NCBI RefSeq assembly: GCF_010015445.1 | Contig: NC_053126.1 | Location: 11,285,778-11,349,777 of the forward strand | Direction of reading: 5' to 3' | DNA length: 64,000 nucleotides | Origin: Perca fluviatilis | Taxonomy: Eukaryota; Chordata; Actinopteri; Perciformes; Percidae | Shown: positions 9,946 to 24,000 of the stretch, piece by piece | Position numbering within the stretch: the first letter of the stretch is position 1 | Layout: each line of letters begins with the position of its first letter | Notes under the pieces: generated by a model | The model's database searches: none | The model's input: the letters and a program-made list of their open reading frames with translations, nothing else | Told to the model about the DNA's origin: nothing | Program-made: the position numbers and the translations under genes

Positions 9946-12900
9946 ATATACAGATTTCATAAATGGGTCAACACACTATAATGTCATTATTAAACAACGC
10001 CATATGTAGGCACCAATAGGGTGCTGTGTAAACAACAATAATGAATGAAAATAAAGTAAAACAGTTGTAATAATATAACATATGTTTTCATAGGAGAGGT
10101 TATAATTATTGACATATACTGCATATTACAACACTAATACAATTCCTTATATCCTGCTTAAAATTACATTACAGTCTGTAAAAAAATGTTTATTAAATTG
10201 CATAGATATGCTAAATAGGGGGGATTAAAGTATGTCTTACCCAGTCTCTTTGTAAAACAAAACCTGAGATCAAATAAGGCATAAAGTGTGGCATACAGTG
10301 TAACTGTGACTCTGAAATTCAATCTGGCTTATGATAAGCCCATCTCTCAATTAATCACGCAGAGTATGAAGTGACAAAAAAACTAAATAAATACAGCATC
10401 TTACCAAAGAAATAATATGTACTGATTGCTCACAAGTTTTTACAGTTATATAAGATGATGACCATTAAAATTGGAGCTGAAATGACCTCAACAGACTGCA
10501 TTAAGTTGTCACTGTCCTGAGAGAATTGTAAACTCAACATCAATCACATCAATAAAGGCTTTCACTGTCTTTGGAGATAAATTCAAAAACTACACCCACC
10601 CCCGTTGCTCTCTCTACCTCCCTGTGGGACAGATATAAAATGGTCCCTGTCCATCCCACTGCTCTTCTCTCCATCAACCCCCTCCTCCAGTCTCATCCGG
10701 TTAAGGAGGTACAATGTGAGCCAGAGCAGACACTGCAAGGAGGGCTTTTAGGCTCCAGTTGTTGCTACGGAAACGGCCTTGTCCATTTGCTAACCAGTGC
10801 TTCCTGTTTAGGGCTTCTGGTGGGTGGGAAGCTTTTTATTTTTGAGACTGACAGATAATCGGGAGGCTCTGTCTGTGGTCACGGAGAGGACAGAAAAGTA
10901 ATGGAACAGGAAGATCATTTCTTTAATCTTTTGTTTCTGAATATAACAAGATAATTATTTTGGTTGTGGATTTATAATTTTAGGAGAGGCGTAATGCTGT
11001 CTTCTGGTGTTAGGATACTGAGCAACATATACACGGGTTATTTCCTCCTACAATTCTCCTTTCTCCTCCTGCTTAGTTGCTGAGTCAGTGCAGTATGACT
11101 GAATGGGAGTATTGATTGCCTGATTGCTTGCCATGTCACTCAGAGATGACTCACCTCGTTTCCTCAATATGTTTCCACGCTCTCGTATCCTTTTCCTCTT
11201 CTGAGATCTCCTGGGAACACACATGGCCTCATCTGGAGTGCACATGGTTTAATGGCCCAGTCAATACATTGAAGTTGCAAATGAGCAATGGTGCTTACAC
11301 ATTCATCACAGACATCAGTAAAATAACTTGCCATATGGCCTTGGGGGAGGAAAATGGTAATCTTCTGTCTCTCTGGAAAAAAGGATGATCAAGAGGGAGG
11401 GGGCGGGGGGATCTGTTTCTTATGTGGTTTTACTGATTAGCTGTTGACCAGGGTGACAAGAGCAAACTGCAGTGTTTGCAGAGTGCATTTGGTTCTACAG
11501 ACAACAAAATTCAATTGTACACCAAACATTTTGAACTCAAAATGGACGCTGGGTATAACTGTTCACTTGTTCCTCGTGTGTTTGCATGTACATAAGAAAA
11601 AGACTGAGTAAAGCAGCAGAGATCCATTCTGACTCTGTGTCTAAAACATAGACTGCATAAAATAGGTCTAAAGGTATAATAAAAGGCACCTGACTTTCCC
11701 TGTGGGTACAGCACTTACTGAAAACAAGCCTTCATTAAGTGCCCTCCAACATCCTGGCATTTCTCCAGGGCAGGAAGTTCTTTTCCTGAACTTAAGTGAC
11801 CTCTGCATGCCTTTCAAGGGAGATGAGGGCTTAAACACACCGCTGTGCCACAGGGTTTGGCTCTGAAGGAGCTCAAGTTGTAGCCCAAGAGGCAGAGAGA
11901 AAAGCCACTGCTACAGACATATGGAGCATGCACGGTATTTTTGGTAAAGCCCACGGTGAGCAATAAAATACTTGGATGCTGAGGGTCAGCACGACATGTC
12001 AAACAACCCATTTCTGTCACTCCCTGTTCCAAAGAGTGTGCTATCACTGCTGAAAGATCCCTCAGCTTCGCACTAAGAGGCTTATAAAGAGTCAACAATA
12101 CACAGCCATTCAAACCAAAGTCACAGCGTAAAGACAAAATGACTGTATATATAGGGTCATGAATAATCAGAGGGGATATTTTTGTATTGTGAGACCCTTT
12201 TTGCATTTCACAACAGCAAAGACTGAGGGATAGGCATGTCCATCTTTCGATCATCTTTCCATCTTGGTTGAATACAGTTCAGTAATTTAAGGACTGATGA
12301 TCAATAGTTACTTCCTGGGGTTTATTTGGGAATCCATTTATTTGATAACTTGAAGATCCAAATAAGCATTACTCTCTCACCTCTGCCACACATTCAATAT
12401 AGCAACTATAGCTTCCATAGTCATGCTAATGATGTAGGGGCATTGCTCTCTCTGGCTGTAATAGTGGAGTTATATGCATATCTTGCACCAGGTACAGGTG
12501 ACCATTTCTCAAATGTGCCTTTTGTATTTCACAATAAGGGCAGGAGAACAAGTCCTGAATTGTAATTTTGACAATTATCATAATTGGATAGAAAGTTATT
12601 AAAACACAAAAACATTTGGTTGCTTATTCACCAAAAAGTTGTAAAAAAAAAACAACTACCTACCAGTATCTTTAATACGACTACTGTCATGATTCATCAC
12701 CATTTGTGTAGTTGGAGACTCAAGGTGTAACTCAAGATTAATTCTCAAAATAATATTTAATCTATAGATAACTATGATCTATAAATATGTGAGAATATGA
12801 AAGGAGTTAATATTGGAATTGTCAAAGAAAAAACAAACCAACAGGTGACGGTAAAGAATGATTGGTGTACTGTATTCCCTTTTCCTAATGTTACTCAAGA

Positions 12901-13441
12901 AGGCAAATATGCTCAGACAAGCACTTCCAAATAAAGCCATCTTTGAGGAGTGCTGTTAAGGTTATTTTTCATGAGTAACATTACATCTCGCATGAATCAC
13001 TTCACCTTTTGAATCTGACTTTTGTTTTAAACATCCTAAGATTCTCAAAATGCAATGCCCATCTTAAATCAGAAACACTGTAGAGCCAAATATCCAGCGT
13101 ATGATGTCATGAACAGGCAGTTTCTCTTTTGGCAGAATTGTAGGCCTCTTTCGTGATTACTTTGGCTGGGCAGATTTCCAGTCTCTGCTCTCAACGGCAG
13201 CAGTCTTCAGGCTCCACCTCATTGTGCTTAATAACACTCAGCTCCATGTGTTGAGACATTTATGCACAGTTAATTTTATGTCTATAGTTTATACTTTATG
13301 CCTTTATCTACATTATTTTATGTACATCACTTCTAACAGAACAGAAATGTTCAGTTTAGCAAAATCAAATATTCTTACGAAACTATTCCTTTTTGCTTCA
13401 TAAAAAAATAAAAAGTCAGCCACAGCAAATTCATATCAATC
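9946..13441. other. Intergenic stretch between the CD7-like region and jpt1
   Basis: No exon, RNA gene or mobile element here can be supported. Short open frames such as 10571-10858 and 11814-12254 have no recognisable domain and no convincing splice context. Confidence 0.55.
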
Positions 13442-13447
13442 TTTATT
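13442..13447 (-). terminator. jpt1 poly(A) signal
   Basis: TTTATT on the plus strand is AATAAA for jpt1. It implies a 3' UTR of about 0.4 kb downstream of the stop codon at 13831-13833. Confidence 0.75.
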
Positions 13448-13830
13448 GTATTTAGAAATCCACGCATCAAATCTTTTTTATTTTTTTTTTCCTTTACCAT
13501 TTACAACAGGGAAGAATGAAGGACAAGCTAAACGTCATGCCTTTTCCAGCAGGCGCGATGCACTACAGGATGGCCTGAAATGGAAGAGGGGGAGAGCGAT
13601 ACATAAAGTGCTTTTGTCAACAGTTTTCTTCTTTTAATAGAAAAAAGGATCAAAACAAAAGGTTTGAGGGTGGAGGGAGAGGACACAGGGGTCCATGGAC
13701 GTGACAGCGTGAGTGCATGTGAAGAAGGTGACAAGTTGATGAGGAGGAAGAAGAGTGTGGTGGGGGTATTTATCTTAAAAAAAAACAAAAAAAAAAAAAG
13801 CATTCGAATGAAAAACAAAAGCAAGTGGTT

Positions 13831-14048
13831 TCAACCCAGGATGAGGCTGGACTTGCCACCAGGTGGGTTTCTCCGGCCGCCAGTGGCAGCGTTGGCACCT
13901 CCCGACGGGGCAGCGGGCTCTGTCGTCTCCTTGTGCTGCTCTGGCTCCTCTTGCTCCACCTCCACATTGTCAGGACACTCTACAGATGCAACAAAAAGAC
14001 AACCCATTAACCCAAGGCATGCAACAGTGGCGGTTATTTAACGAATGT

Positions 14049-14088
<40 letters not shown>

Positions 14089-17000
14089 ATTATTATATAT
14101 TATTATATATATATTTATTTTTAGTAATCAGCTAACAAAATGTTGACAATTTCACAGTAAAACACCATGTTTATCTGGTAAAACAGACTCTGGAAGCTAA
14201 TTATAGCAGATGGCATAAAATATTCTCAACAGTACTGCCCTACAAAAGGCAGAAAGCATCAATTAAAGACGTTGAGAAAAAAAGGGCTAAGGGTTTTCAG
14301 GGTAAATTGGTAACTTGTGGAACAGATGGGTAGAATGTAATGGCTTCATTTTATGTTTTTTTAAACCAATTAGGTCTTGACTTTAAAAACTGACATGAAA
14401 CAGATAAGACCTTAAAACAGCACACTGTCTTTGGAAAAACTGAAAACAGTATCAACAAACAGAATACCATTTGTTAATAACGACCTTAAAATCAATACAT
14501 TTATCATTTAATACATTTAAAATATGCAATTTAAAAGTAGCTACTGCTACCAAGAGGTTTTAGCAGATGGGGTTAGCAGTCTTGCTTTGTTGAAATTATA
14601 CATTTCAAAGAAAACTGCAATTTTTATGTTCGTACAAATGTCAACGAGTCATACTCTGGTCTTAACTAAATTTTGACTTAATATGTAGTCACTGTAAGAG
14701 TTAAGTGAGGCAAGCCAGTTCTGTAATAAAATCACAGTGCTGAAGCAGCCCAATGCTCGTTGTCAATTAGTGCCTAAATTACTGTAGAATGTGCAAATTC
14801 AAGGGGACTTTTGACTTAAATGTCACAAATAAGGGTAACGCTGATTTTAAAATATTCTTTTAGGCAGAATGGACACTCAAATATTCTGGGCTTGATATTA
14901 GATCGAGTGGCGGGGCTGCTATGACAGATGCATTAATTATAGTTTTACAAAACTAGTGCCAGAAGCTCACATATTTTAAAACTCTTTGGGCCAGATTTAC
15001 CAAGGCTTTTTCGTCTGTTTTTCAGGCGCAGATTTGATGCATTCTACCCCAAACATGAGCTGTATACAAAAATATACAGAAAAAAATAGAGCAGTTTATA
15101 TGCAACAAATATATATTTTTTAAATATAAACAGAAATATATTAACAACTTAAATAAATGTGAATAGAAATTAAAAAAATGCTTTAAATTAGTCTGTAATA
15201 TTTAGTTATTTGTCCTTACATTTCCACATTTATTTATTCTTTATATATTTCTCTTAATTTTTCAACTTAGTATTTTTTATGGCACTCCTTTGCAACAACT
15301 TTCTTCCCACTCCTGGCTGCCTTTTTCTCTGTAAGATAGGCTTGTTTTAAAGAACTATATGTGAGGAAATAGACGAGCTACACTGTGTTAATAAACTGAC
15401 TGAAGTCCTCAATATTTTTCATTCAAACGTTAATACACATAAACATGCTTCAAAGTGCACACACATTCCAATCACATTTATCAGCATGGCATATAAGTGA
15501 GCTTTGATTTTTAAATGATCATATAGATGTGTGTTCAAACCCTCCATTATCTGAAGAGCCAGCCCCTCTCTTACAAACATGCACCTGGAGGTTAATAAAA
15601 AAGCTCTTCATACTAAGTGAAGCCTGCTATCAAAGAACAGCTGCTTGACTACAGACCATCACGCCATCATGACAGGGAAAAAAACCCACATCAAAGAGAC
15701 TGTGTGATGTTGACTTAGAAAGGGAGAACATGTGTACTGTATGCTAAAGTCACGGTATGCCAGCAGCACACAATATTTAGAGTCAGTGAAAGTGGAATTA
15801 CCTGCTCTGTTCTAGTGTACCATGGAGCTATTCACTGAGTAATCTAAGTCATGCCTTGCTGTTTAGACATAGTGAGCGTGTGACAGACACTTAAAAGCCT
15901 TTTTATAAAACAGCTTAAGAATTCAGGACACTTACCATCATTTGCTGGTTGTTGGCCATTCACAACCTACAGTCAAAACATAAAGACAAGGATATCAGAT
16001 ATCCGCACTGAACCACATAAAAATGTCTTCCTGTATTCCTATATCTGAATCGTATTACTTGTACTCTGTGACACTCTGTGACCTTGGTGTAGGAGGAAGT
16101 GTTGTTATTTAGCCAGAAGAGAAAATAATGTACAGAAGAATTCTTTCAGAACACCATCCAGAAGGCAATCGTTCAAACAGAAGCTTCTGCTAATGCTGAG
16201 CTTTCTGACCCTTGAGCTATTATACGTTTCTGGTAGCCAGGTTTTTATTTACCCAGCGGATTATATCTCGTAACAGATATTCTTTTTCTTTATACCACAG
16301 TTTAATTGCCAAATTAGAAAATGTTACCCATGTCAGTAGGTGAAGACAGACACATTCCCAGAATAATAAAAAAATAAAAATTAAACCTCCACAGGGATTC
16401 CAAATGTCATTGGAGAATATCTATCAAACAACACCCTGGGTCAGTTTCAAATAGATGGATTAAGTCATCCACCCCCCAATGAATGTCCCATTGAACGGTT
16501 TAGAACTATACTTAATATATAACTGTGTGCTTTTCGGCCCCTAACGAGGCTGTGGCTCGGTTCTAGAAATGGCGTCCTAAGTGAGAAGTACCTCTCGTCT
16601 CTGGTTCCAGACCAAGGCTGCCCCAGAGTTGTGGATGGTGGTCAGTTCCGGTTCAGGGTTCTTGGGGAAGAGAAGGGGCTGCTGGCATCGTCTAAGTGGA
16701 GCTGAGGGCTCCCCACAGATGGTTCCTGCGGCTGCCCCAGCTGGGAGGGTAAGAGACAGACGGAGAGAGCAACAAACTTATTAAAAGACTGAGCAGAGTG
16801 TATTTGTCAAGTCAGGTCAATTTTATTTGCATAGCCTAATATCACAAATTTTCTTTGAGGGGCTTTACAATATGTACAGCATACAAAACCATCTATCCTT
16901 AGACTTTTGATTCAGATTATATATATAAAAAAAAAAACATTTTAAGGGGAAGACAATACATACATATACAAGTTGTAATGCCCATTTTATTTGTTCTCCT

Positions 17001-20000
17001 TTTTGGTCAATTAGTTTTTATTAAAGCTAGACAGGAAACACCAAAGACAAATGAGAAAACATGACTCAGGCTTAAAAGCAGCAGAGTCATACCATATGGA
17101 CACTAATCCATTTAGCCACAAAGCCCACGAGGCAACCACGCTCACCAAAAGATTCATCTTCTCAGATTTGACAAAACATCAGCTTTATGGGGGAATTTGA
17201 CTGAAATAACATGAGACAAAATCACTGAGAACCAACAGGAAACATCACCAAAGCCGCTTGCGCCAGATCCAGAAACGCAGTGGAACACTTCCAGGCAGAC
17301 AACGTGAATGCCAAAACTCGCATAACCCTGTAGCGCCTGTATTCTCCTTTATCAGAAAGCGCTTTAAAACCCAGTGTTTGGCCCACTGTGGGGAACTAAA
17401 GCCACATAAGGCAATAGCCCAGCTCTAGCCCAGAGGGCCAGGGAGGGGACAGACTGGGTCTTTGTCATGAGGGGGAACAACGCCTGCTGAAGGAGAGGAG
17501 GAGCAGCCATTGTTGTTGTTAATGGAGTGAAGTGAATTAGTCGCTGTTGAGAGCCTTGATCCCTCAACAAGAGCTCCTTCATTACTGGCTCCACATTTCT
17601 GATATCTGAGCCTGATCAATTATCTGAACAGTAAATGGAAGAGGATTAAACCAGATGCATGGGCTTGACAGTGATGCATTACGTTATCATCACACCGTAT
17701 AGATCTTCTGGGTCCATGATACAGATGTATGATAACACTGACCTCACTGGTCAACAAACTTGAAGGCAGAAACAGCAATCATGCTGCTGCTGGTAGTGTT
17801 GGCTTCCTCTCTGATTACAGGGTTCCTCGTGTGGCCAGAAGCTGAGGGCACTTGAACAAACCAACAGCTCTGGTATCTGAAAACCCTAAAATCCTGACAA
17901 AAAACCTGCCAAAGTCTCTGGCTGAATAAGAATATGCTTATGTGTCAGCAGAAACATCCACATCCCTGAACTGACAGTCATAACTCCCATTAGAAGATAC
18001 TTGATTTACCATCGCCCCAATACTGTTAACGTTAATGAAATGTCATTGATCTAAGCATTAAAAGAGGACACTTGAAAAACGAAACATGTCTTTCAAGAAC
18101 TAATGTCCCAGTCACTTTGGATAATCCATAGACGTTGCTGTGAACATTTTCATTGGAAATACTTTCAATAGAATAAAATAGCCCCTATAAAACTGTCTAC
18201 AGATTATGCAAAGTAAAAAGGACATTGTCTTGACATTGCCTGAGGCTGCCAGTGCCCAGTGCTCTAACATGCATACCACTTAAATGCAACATCTCTACTT
18301 CTAATGGAGGGAACTTCGTAGCATTCCTCACCTCAGTTTCCTGTAATTTCATAAAATGGCAAAATGCAACGTTATCTCCCAACCTCTGTTAGTGTACACA
18401 ATGTTGCAAGAGAAGGTCTTATTAACACAAGGCCTACACCAAGGGTGACACATGGATAAGTACTGCAGGACAGTATTCACAACAAAGGCATATTTAAAAA
18501 GAGGATCTACTCAGGACACCATGCCAAAGCAAACAAACCTGTTCATCTATACTAGGAGGTCATACCCAGGCCAGACAGATCACACAATGCTTATAAAACC
18601 TGTTAAAAAAATAAGTCTGGCTCATTCAGGCAGAAACAAACCAGTTGCATCGGTTTAAGTAGGAATACTATGAGAGGGCTCCCCTGAACTTGACCTAGAC
18701 CCAAGAGAAACAATTACTTTTACTGTCAGCAGCTGCTGGCCATAAAAAGGTCAGGAGGCTAAAGTAAGGATTTTAGGGTAAATTCTTCATTGTCCACACA
18801 TCCAGAAAATTTGATCCACCATGTAAACGGTTTCCCACAAAGTGGCCAGTGTAAAAACATGTGATCCCTGGCTTGTGAGTAACTTCACTGCACCAGCTGA
18901 AATTGAATCCTACTGCACTGAATCTTCCTCTTCACGCACTACCTCAAATCTTTAAACCTTAGCCAAAAACTAACTAGCTGGGTATAAATTCCCATACCTA
19001 ATTACAAGCAATACAGATAATTCATAATAAAGAATGAATTATGTTTGGTTAATGTTATATATATATAAAAAAAAAAAATGATGTCAGACTTAGGGCGGGG
19101 ACGATTCGTAATCGATTACGTAAATGCGTTGACACAAAAAATTTGCATCGCCGCGTCACACGTAAAACTCTAAAAACAATATGGCTGCCTCCAGCAACAG
19201 CGCAAGTGTGGATTCCTCACAAGTTCAAAAACACGCTGAGAAAAAGGATCTCACACAGTCTTCTAAAGTGTGGGAGTATTTTACTCTTAACGCCAACAAC
19301 AACGTGGTAGTCTGTAGACTTCGTCAAATACCTCCCGGAGTCAGGATAACAGCAGCGAAACCCCGCAAGTTCCCTCCCAAGTAGAGTTTAGATTCTCTGA
19401 CCGAGCTTGACCCACGGGCCGGGTCGGGTCGATATTCCCCCTCCCTATCCTCGGGCCGGGACGGACCCTTGATCAAGCATTTGTGTTTATTAATCATTAC
19501 TTTATTAGCCTAATTGGGTGGGGAGAAAGCTATGCCTCTCCAGCTTCTCCCGTATCTCTGGGTAGATGTCCTGCACTGACTTGAGTGTGAGGTAAACTGT
19601 GCTAAATCGTGTCCCCCTCCCCGCCATCTGTACACTGTCTTCCATAATTGCGCAACCAGGCCAGATTGTTTCATAGTCCTTTAGAACGTCAGTTATAACG
19701 TATTAAAAAATTGTCAGGTTTAAAATCGGGCTCATAATTTCAGTTAATGTGTTGGGACAGGCCGGGCTCGGACACAACGTAGGGTCGGGCTTGATTTTTT
19801 TGGGCCCGATCTAAGCTTTACTCCCCAAGCACGTGCGATTATCAACATAGTGACACGGAATGTGTTCCCAGTAGTAGCCCAACGGTACGTTAGTCCGTTG
19901 ATTCGTTTTAATGCCCCGCTTTGACTTAACATTAAGCATCATCAAATGCGGTCAGTCGGCAGCGTTATTTTTTTTGGTTTACCATCCTCATGAGTGACCC

Positions 20001-23000
20001 AATCGATTACAGACTGCTATATTAAGACACTCTGCAACTTGCCTTATGTTGGATTTATTTGATACATCTGATTTCATATGTTGCTAAAATTGCACTTTTT
20101 TAACTTTAAGATTAAACGGAGAAGAGCTTGGATGTTAAACAAGGGCTTATTCATTATTTTACCTACTACTGTAGGTAAAATAAAGCAAATACAGGCTACT
20201 CTTTTTGCACTTGCTCAGTTTACTTTAAGTTTTTATTTTTGTACAGTGCAGTGTTAAACAATTTTAATAAATACAGATTTGAACCTTATTGAAATTTGTT
20301 TGTGTAAATTGTTAATAATTGAGCAATGGGAAAATAATTGCTAATTGAAAAATTCATCGTTAGATTAGTCGACTAATCGAAAAAATAATCGCTAGATCAA
20401 TCGTTTATAAAATAATCGTTTTGGACAGCCCTAGTCAGACTACATTACATTTTTAATTCAAGCCTAGGTGGCTGTATGTTTGCAGTGACATTGACAACTA
20501 AAAGTCATTCACAGGTCTCATATGCTCTACTGCTGCATTTGATTGCCTTCCCTCGTGTACTCAAAATAAAACTTCCCCCAGGTCTATGCAAGGCCACACA
20601 TTTCACCAACGGCACACATTTTTTAACTGACCTATTTCTTTCCGTTGAGGGCTGATCCTTATCCCCATCTAACAAAGCCTCGCTTCAAATTACCCTTCAC
20701 TTAGCACTCCAGGGCTTTTTGGCCATTTCGCTTGTGGGATGTTCTTTCTGACAACCTAAATGGAAAAATACTTAACACTACAGTTGGTATTTCTCACTCA
20801 AGTTAGAATAATTAAGTCCATAGTTGGTTTTGCTTACTTAAGGCTTCTGGTAGTTCTGTCTACTTTTACAAGATTGAACTTGCCCATGCATAATTCCTCA
20901 TACTCCCTGCTGCATTACTCAAACCACTGTTAATGTTACCTTGTAAATAAAAACCCTGTTGTTTTCATTCATTTGGCTCTGGTATTGCCACATGGAAAGT
21001 GAACATAGATTAGAGTGATGTTAGATTTAGTTACTGGGTGGATTGTTCCTCCGATGAGCATGGGGGTCCTCAGGTTCTGCAAAGATGTTGGAGGCCATCT
21101 TGTCCTTGCGGGGGGTTGAGTTGTCGTCCGTGCCGAAGGAGATGCTGGAGGTTCCGCCCGGCGGTCGTAGTACCCTAAGGAGCAACGATGCGATGATGGA
21201 TTATAATGGCATTTTATTGACATCCTGCTCCCATCCACCACTCTCAGGCCAAACTAAAACACACGGCCTTCATGTCACATGGTACTGATCAGCCGCACAG
21301 TGCAAACAAATAAAAAATAAAATCAACAGTCAAATATAACATGAGGACGCCTCAAGCTACGTATAGCCTTCTCCCTACTCCACCCCAACCCTTTTATACA
21401 CATACCACACACACAAAAACACACAGACTACCAGCAAGGTCTCCGCTCTCTAAACCCTGGCTGTCAGCCTGTCAGACAGACCGTCACAATCTCTGCCCTG
21501 CAGCTGACTCTAGTCACATATAATAAAAGAGTTAGCTGGCTAGCTGCTGCCTCTCCTCAGCACAGATTCCTTTGCAGTGACACACGCGGGGTTGGGGTCT
21601 GTTCCTAGTAGCATTGTTATTCCATTATTAAATGAGTAAAACAAATCAGATGCCCCTATTGGGTCAATATTACACAATAGAGGTGAAAAGTCTGATGTCC
21701 ACAGCTGATATAGGTCATCTTATAGACTGTGCTAGAACAATATACTGTAGAAAGCCTGCATACAGACCAATGCATGGTACAAAGCACCCTGCACCCTTTC
21801 CACCGACATTCCTTCCACCAAATGCTTAACAAAAGGAACACGATAATGAATAGGGAAACCCTATTTCCTTGCTATGCTGAAGGACAGTTGAGGTGGACAA
21901 AAAAACTGGTGTGCTTGCAGAGTCCCTGCTGGACCCCTCCCTCTTTTTTCAGCAAAAGGCTTCTCTCCTAAGAGTCCCTGAAGCCACCAGCTGACACACT
22001 GAGCAGCTGTCCAAGGGACAGGCGGGCAGATGGAGTCCAAAAAAACGACCCCGCTCTCAAAGCAAAACTACAAAGAAAGCAAGAAAATCCACACTGGACT
22101 GTGGACAGCACTGGCGTGAATTTTCTCAATCAATTCTTGTATACACACACACTAATAATCGTCACACTTGGCTGTGACAATAATGCCTAAACCAGACTTC
22201 ACCTCCCAGCCAGAGAGGATGAGCTCATGCTTTCCACATGGATTGCGATGCGGGAAAAGCTTTCAACTGCCTGGCAGCAGACCCCACCCTAGAATGAAAC
22301 TGCAAATAATATCAATGAAATGGCATTAATGTTTGGAAGCTGGAGGGCAGCTTCAAGCTGGTGGAGCTACTAGGCAGACATAGCTGAGCTCCAAAGCCAA
22401 AGATGGCATGACGATAAGGCAGGGTGGGAGGCTTTTAATGGCCTACTAAGATTTTCGCCTAATTCTGCTCAAGTGGATGCTGTACGGATCCCTTTGGTCG
22501 GCCAGCATCAGAAATGACCAGCAGCTCTGAAAAAGGTCTTTAAGAAGCAAAAGCAAAAAAGAGATAAGGAAAGATTTACAGGCTTAGCTAGCGCAAAGCC
22601 CCCACCCAAGCCCCTGCATCACCCGAAAACAGCATGCGACTTCAAAACGCTTAATGGCTCACCGAGATTTGACGTGCTCACTAAGCAAAGGCTAATATCG
22701 GTAGTAACGTTACTAGTTTTACCAAAATATGCCCTTAAACAATAACCCATTATTGAGGCAGCCGTAAATTAAAAGGCATTTTATCTGCATTGTTTTCACT
22801 GCAAAAAGGGGCAGGGATGCATCCAGACGAGACGCATCACTTACTGGAAAGCTATGACTGCGTGCTTCGAGGATGAGTGGCCCTCTTAAGGTGTTTTCCA
22901 TGAATATAAAGATTTAACAGATATTGTTCGCCAGACGAAGACAACAGCGTAGACATGTCTATTAAAAATACAAATGGGTTATGGGCATTATCCGAGTTTC

Positions 23001-23736
23001 TGGAAACTTCCATTCGCTCTAACCAACAATGAGCCATATCGGTGATAATGACATATGCAGACACAAGGAATCTTCCTGCAATCAATCGCGTATCTGGGCT
23101 CTCGCTCCTAAAGTCGACCTTTTTTCCCATCTATTGAAACATTGCTGCAAAATCCACACTTAATAGATTAGCTAGGTACAAGATCGTTAGCTAGCAACTC
23201 CAAAGAACAGCACATTTAGAAATCACCGCAGGAGAGGAGCTGGGACTTGGCCAACAAAAAAGTTATTTTGTAATCGACCACAGCCAGTTCAAGCTGACGG
23301 GCTAACGTTAGGTAGCTTTGACCATTTCTCCCCCCCAACATACAAGGAAATGGAAAACAACCCTACGTGTGTCTCTTTTCTTTCTCAAACTCGCATGCCT
23401 AATTAACATTATTCTACAAAGCACAGACAGGCTAACCTAACTAACTTGGTTTAACGTTAGCTACATGCTATATGGTGCATCAGTCTCTCAATAAGATTAA
23501 CTTAATTAGCAAGACTATGTGACAGTTTAGCTAAATCCAGAAAAATCCCTCGCCAGCCAGCAGCGGGCTAATGTTAGGTAGCAGGCTGCCTTTAGCAGAA
23601 AAGAGGCGTTTGCTAGCCGAGAGGCTTGCCCGCATCACACTTCTTTTGTTCCTCCGTGAAAGGATTTCAGCTCTTTTTACCTGGAACTGCTTTTAGAACC
23701 AGGTTCCATTCCTTTATAGGTGGTTGTTGTCGTCAT
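13831..23736 (-). CDS. jpt1: Jupiter microtubule-associated homolog 1 (HN1)
   Basis: Five coding exons, 23736-23681, 21174-21035, 16740-16592, 15966-15936 and 13979-13831, total 525 nt and encode 174 aa. All have GT-AG borders and phases 2, 1, 0, 1. The protein begins MTTTTTYKGMEPGSKSSSR and continues VLRPPGGTSSISFG. It has the conserved KDKMASNIFAEPED core and ends RRNPPGGKSSLILG, almost identical to the human JPT1 end. JPT1 is a small, largely disordered protein linked to microtubules and to beta-catenin/GSK3 signalling. Human JPT1 is 154 aa. The middle PPGG-type motif reads NNPPTGAAAG here, across the exon 2/3 junction. A CpG- and GTTAGC-rich first-exon region lies upstream. jpt1a and jpt1b paralogues cannot be told apart from this. 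Confidence 0.93.
14049..14113. repeat. (TA)n-rich microsatellite
   Basis: AT/TA units followed by TATTATATAT variants, in jpt1 intron 4 just beyond the last exon's acceptor side. Confidence 0.9.
16805..16890 (-). mobile_element. LINE 3' tail fragment (L2/Rex1-like)
   Basis: Read on the minus strand, it contains GTGATATTAGGCTATGCAAA and AAATTGACCTGACTTGAC. This is a diverged version of the 3' end motif of the LINE tail at 9540-9940. It lies in jpt1 intron 2, just upstream of exon 3. Confidence 0.45.
19091..20433 (+). mobile_element. Non-autonomous hAT transposon with BED-finger remnant
   Basis: The element starts TAGGGCGGGGACGATT and ends in CAGCCCTA. It is flanked by a perfect 8-bp duplication, GTCAGACT, at 19083-19090 and 20434-20441, the size expected for hAT. 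The frame 19181-19384 begins MAASSNSASVDSS and contains SKVWEYFTLNANNNVVVCRL, which resembles the start of a BED zinc finger of ZBED-type hAT transposases. The rest of the transposase is missing. It sits in jpt1 intron 2 and is not a host gene. Confidence 0.85.
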
Positions 23737-24000
23737 TTTAATGGAGTATTTCGATGCCTCGGCGATAACAAATACTCAATGAGAAAGTAATAAAAAACAG
23801 TCCTCCTCCTTCCCCGCAGAGCTACGACGGGATGTAGACTCCACCCGACACTGACTGAACATAACGAAGACCAGATCCGTAGGTTCTGCGGTGCCAGCCC
23901 ACGAGACCCATCCCACCAGCGTTCGACCCGCTCTGATTGGACAGAACATCACAGAACTCATCTCTTATTGGACAGTACCTCATCGATCGCCCTCTTGTTG
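23280..24000 (-). promoter_or_regulatory. jpt1 5' region
   Basis: The start codon lies at 23736-23734. The flanks hold several copies of the motif GTTAGC/GCTAAC (for example 23300-23315, 23455-23462, 23567-23576), which is common at fish gene starts. No TATA box is seen at a useful distance. The exact transcription start cannot be set from sequence. Confidence 0.4.

Noticed and set aside
10571..10858. 95-aa plus-strand frame as a small gene
   Set aside because: No domain, no convincing Kozak or splice context, and no neighbouring exon.
19181..19384. 67-aa BED-finger-like frame as a host gene
   Set aside because: It lies inside a hAT element with perfect target duplication and lacks the rest of the protein.
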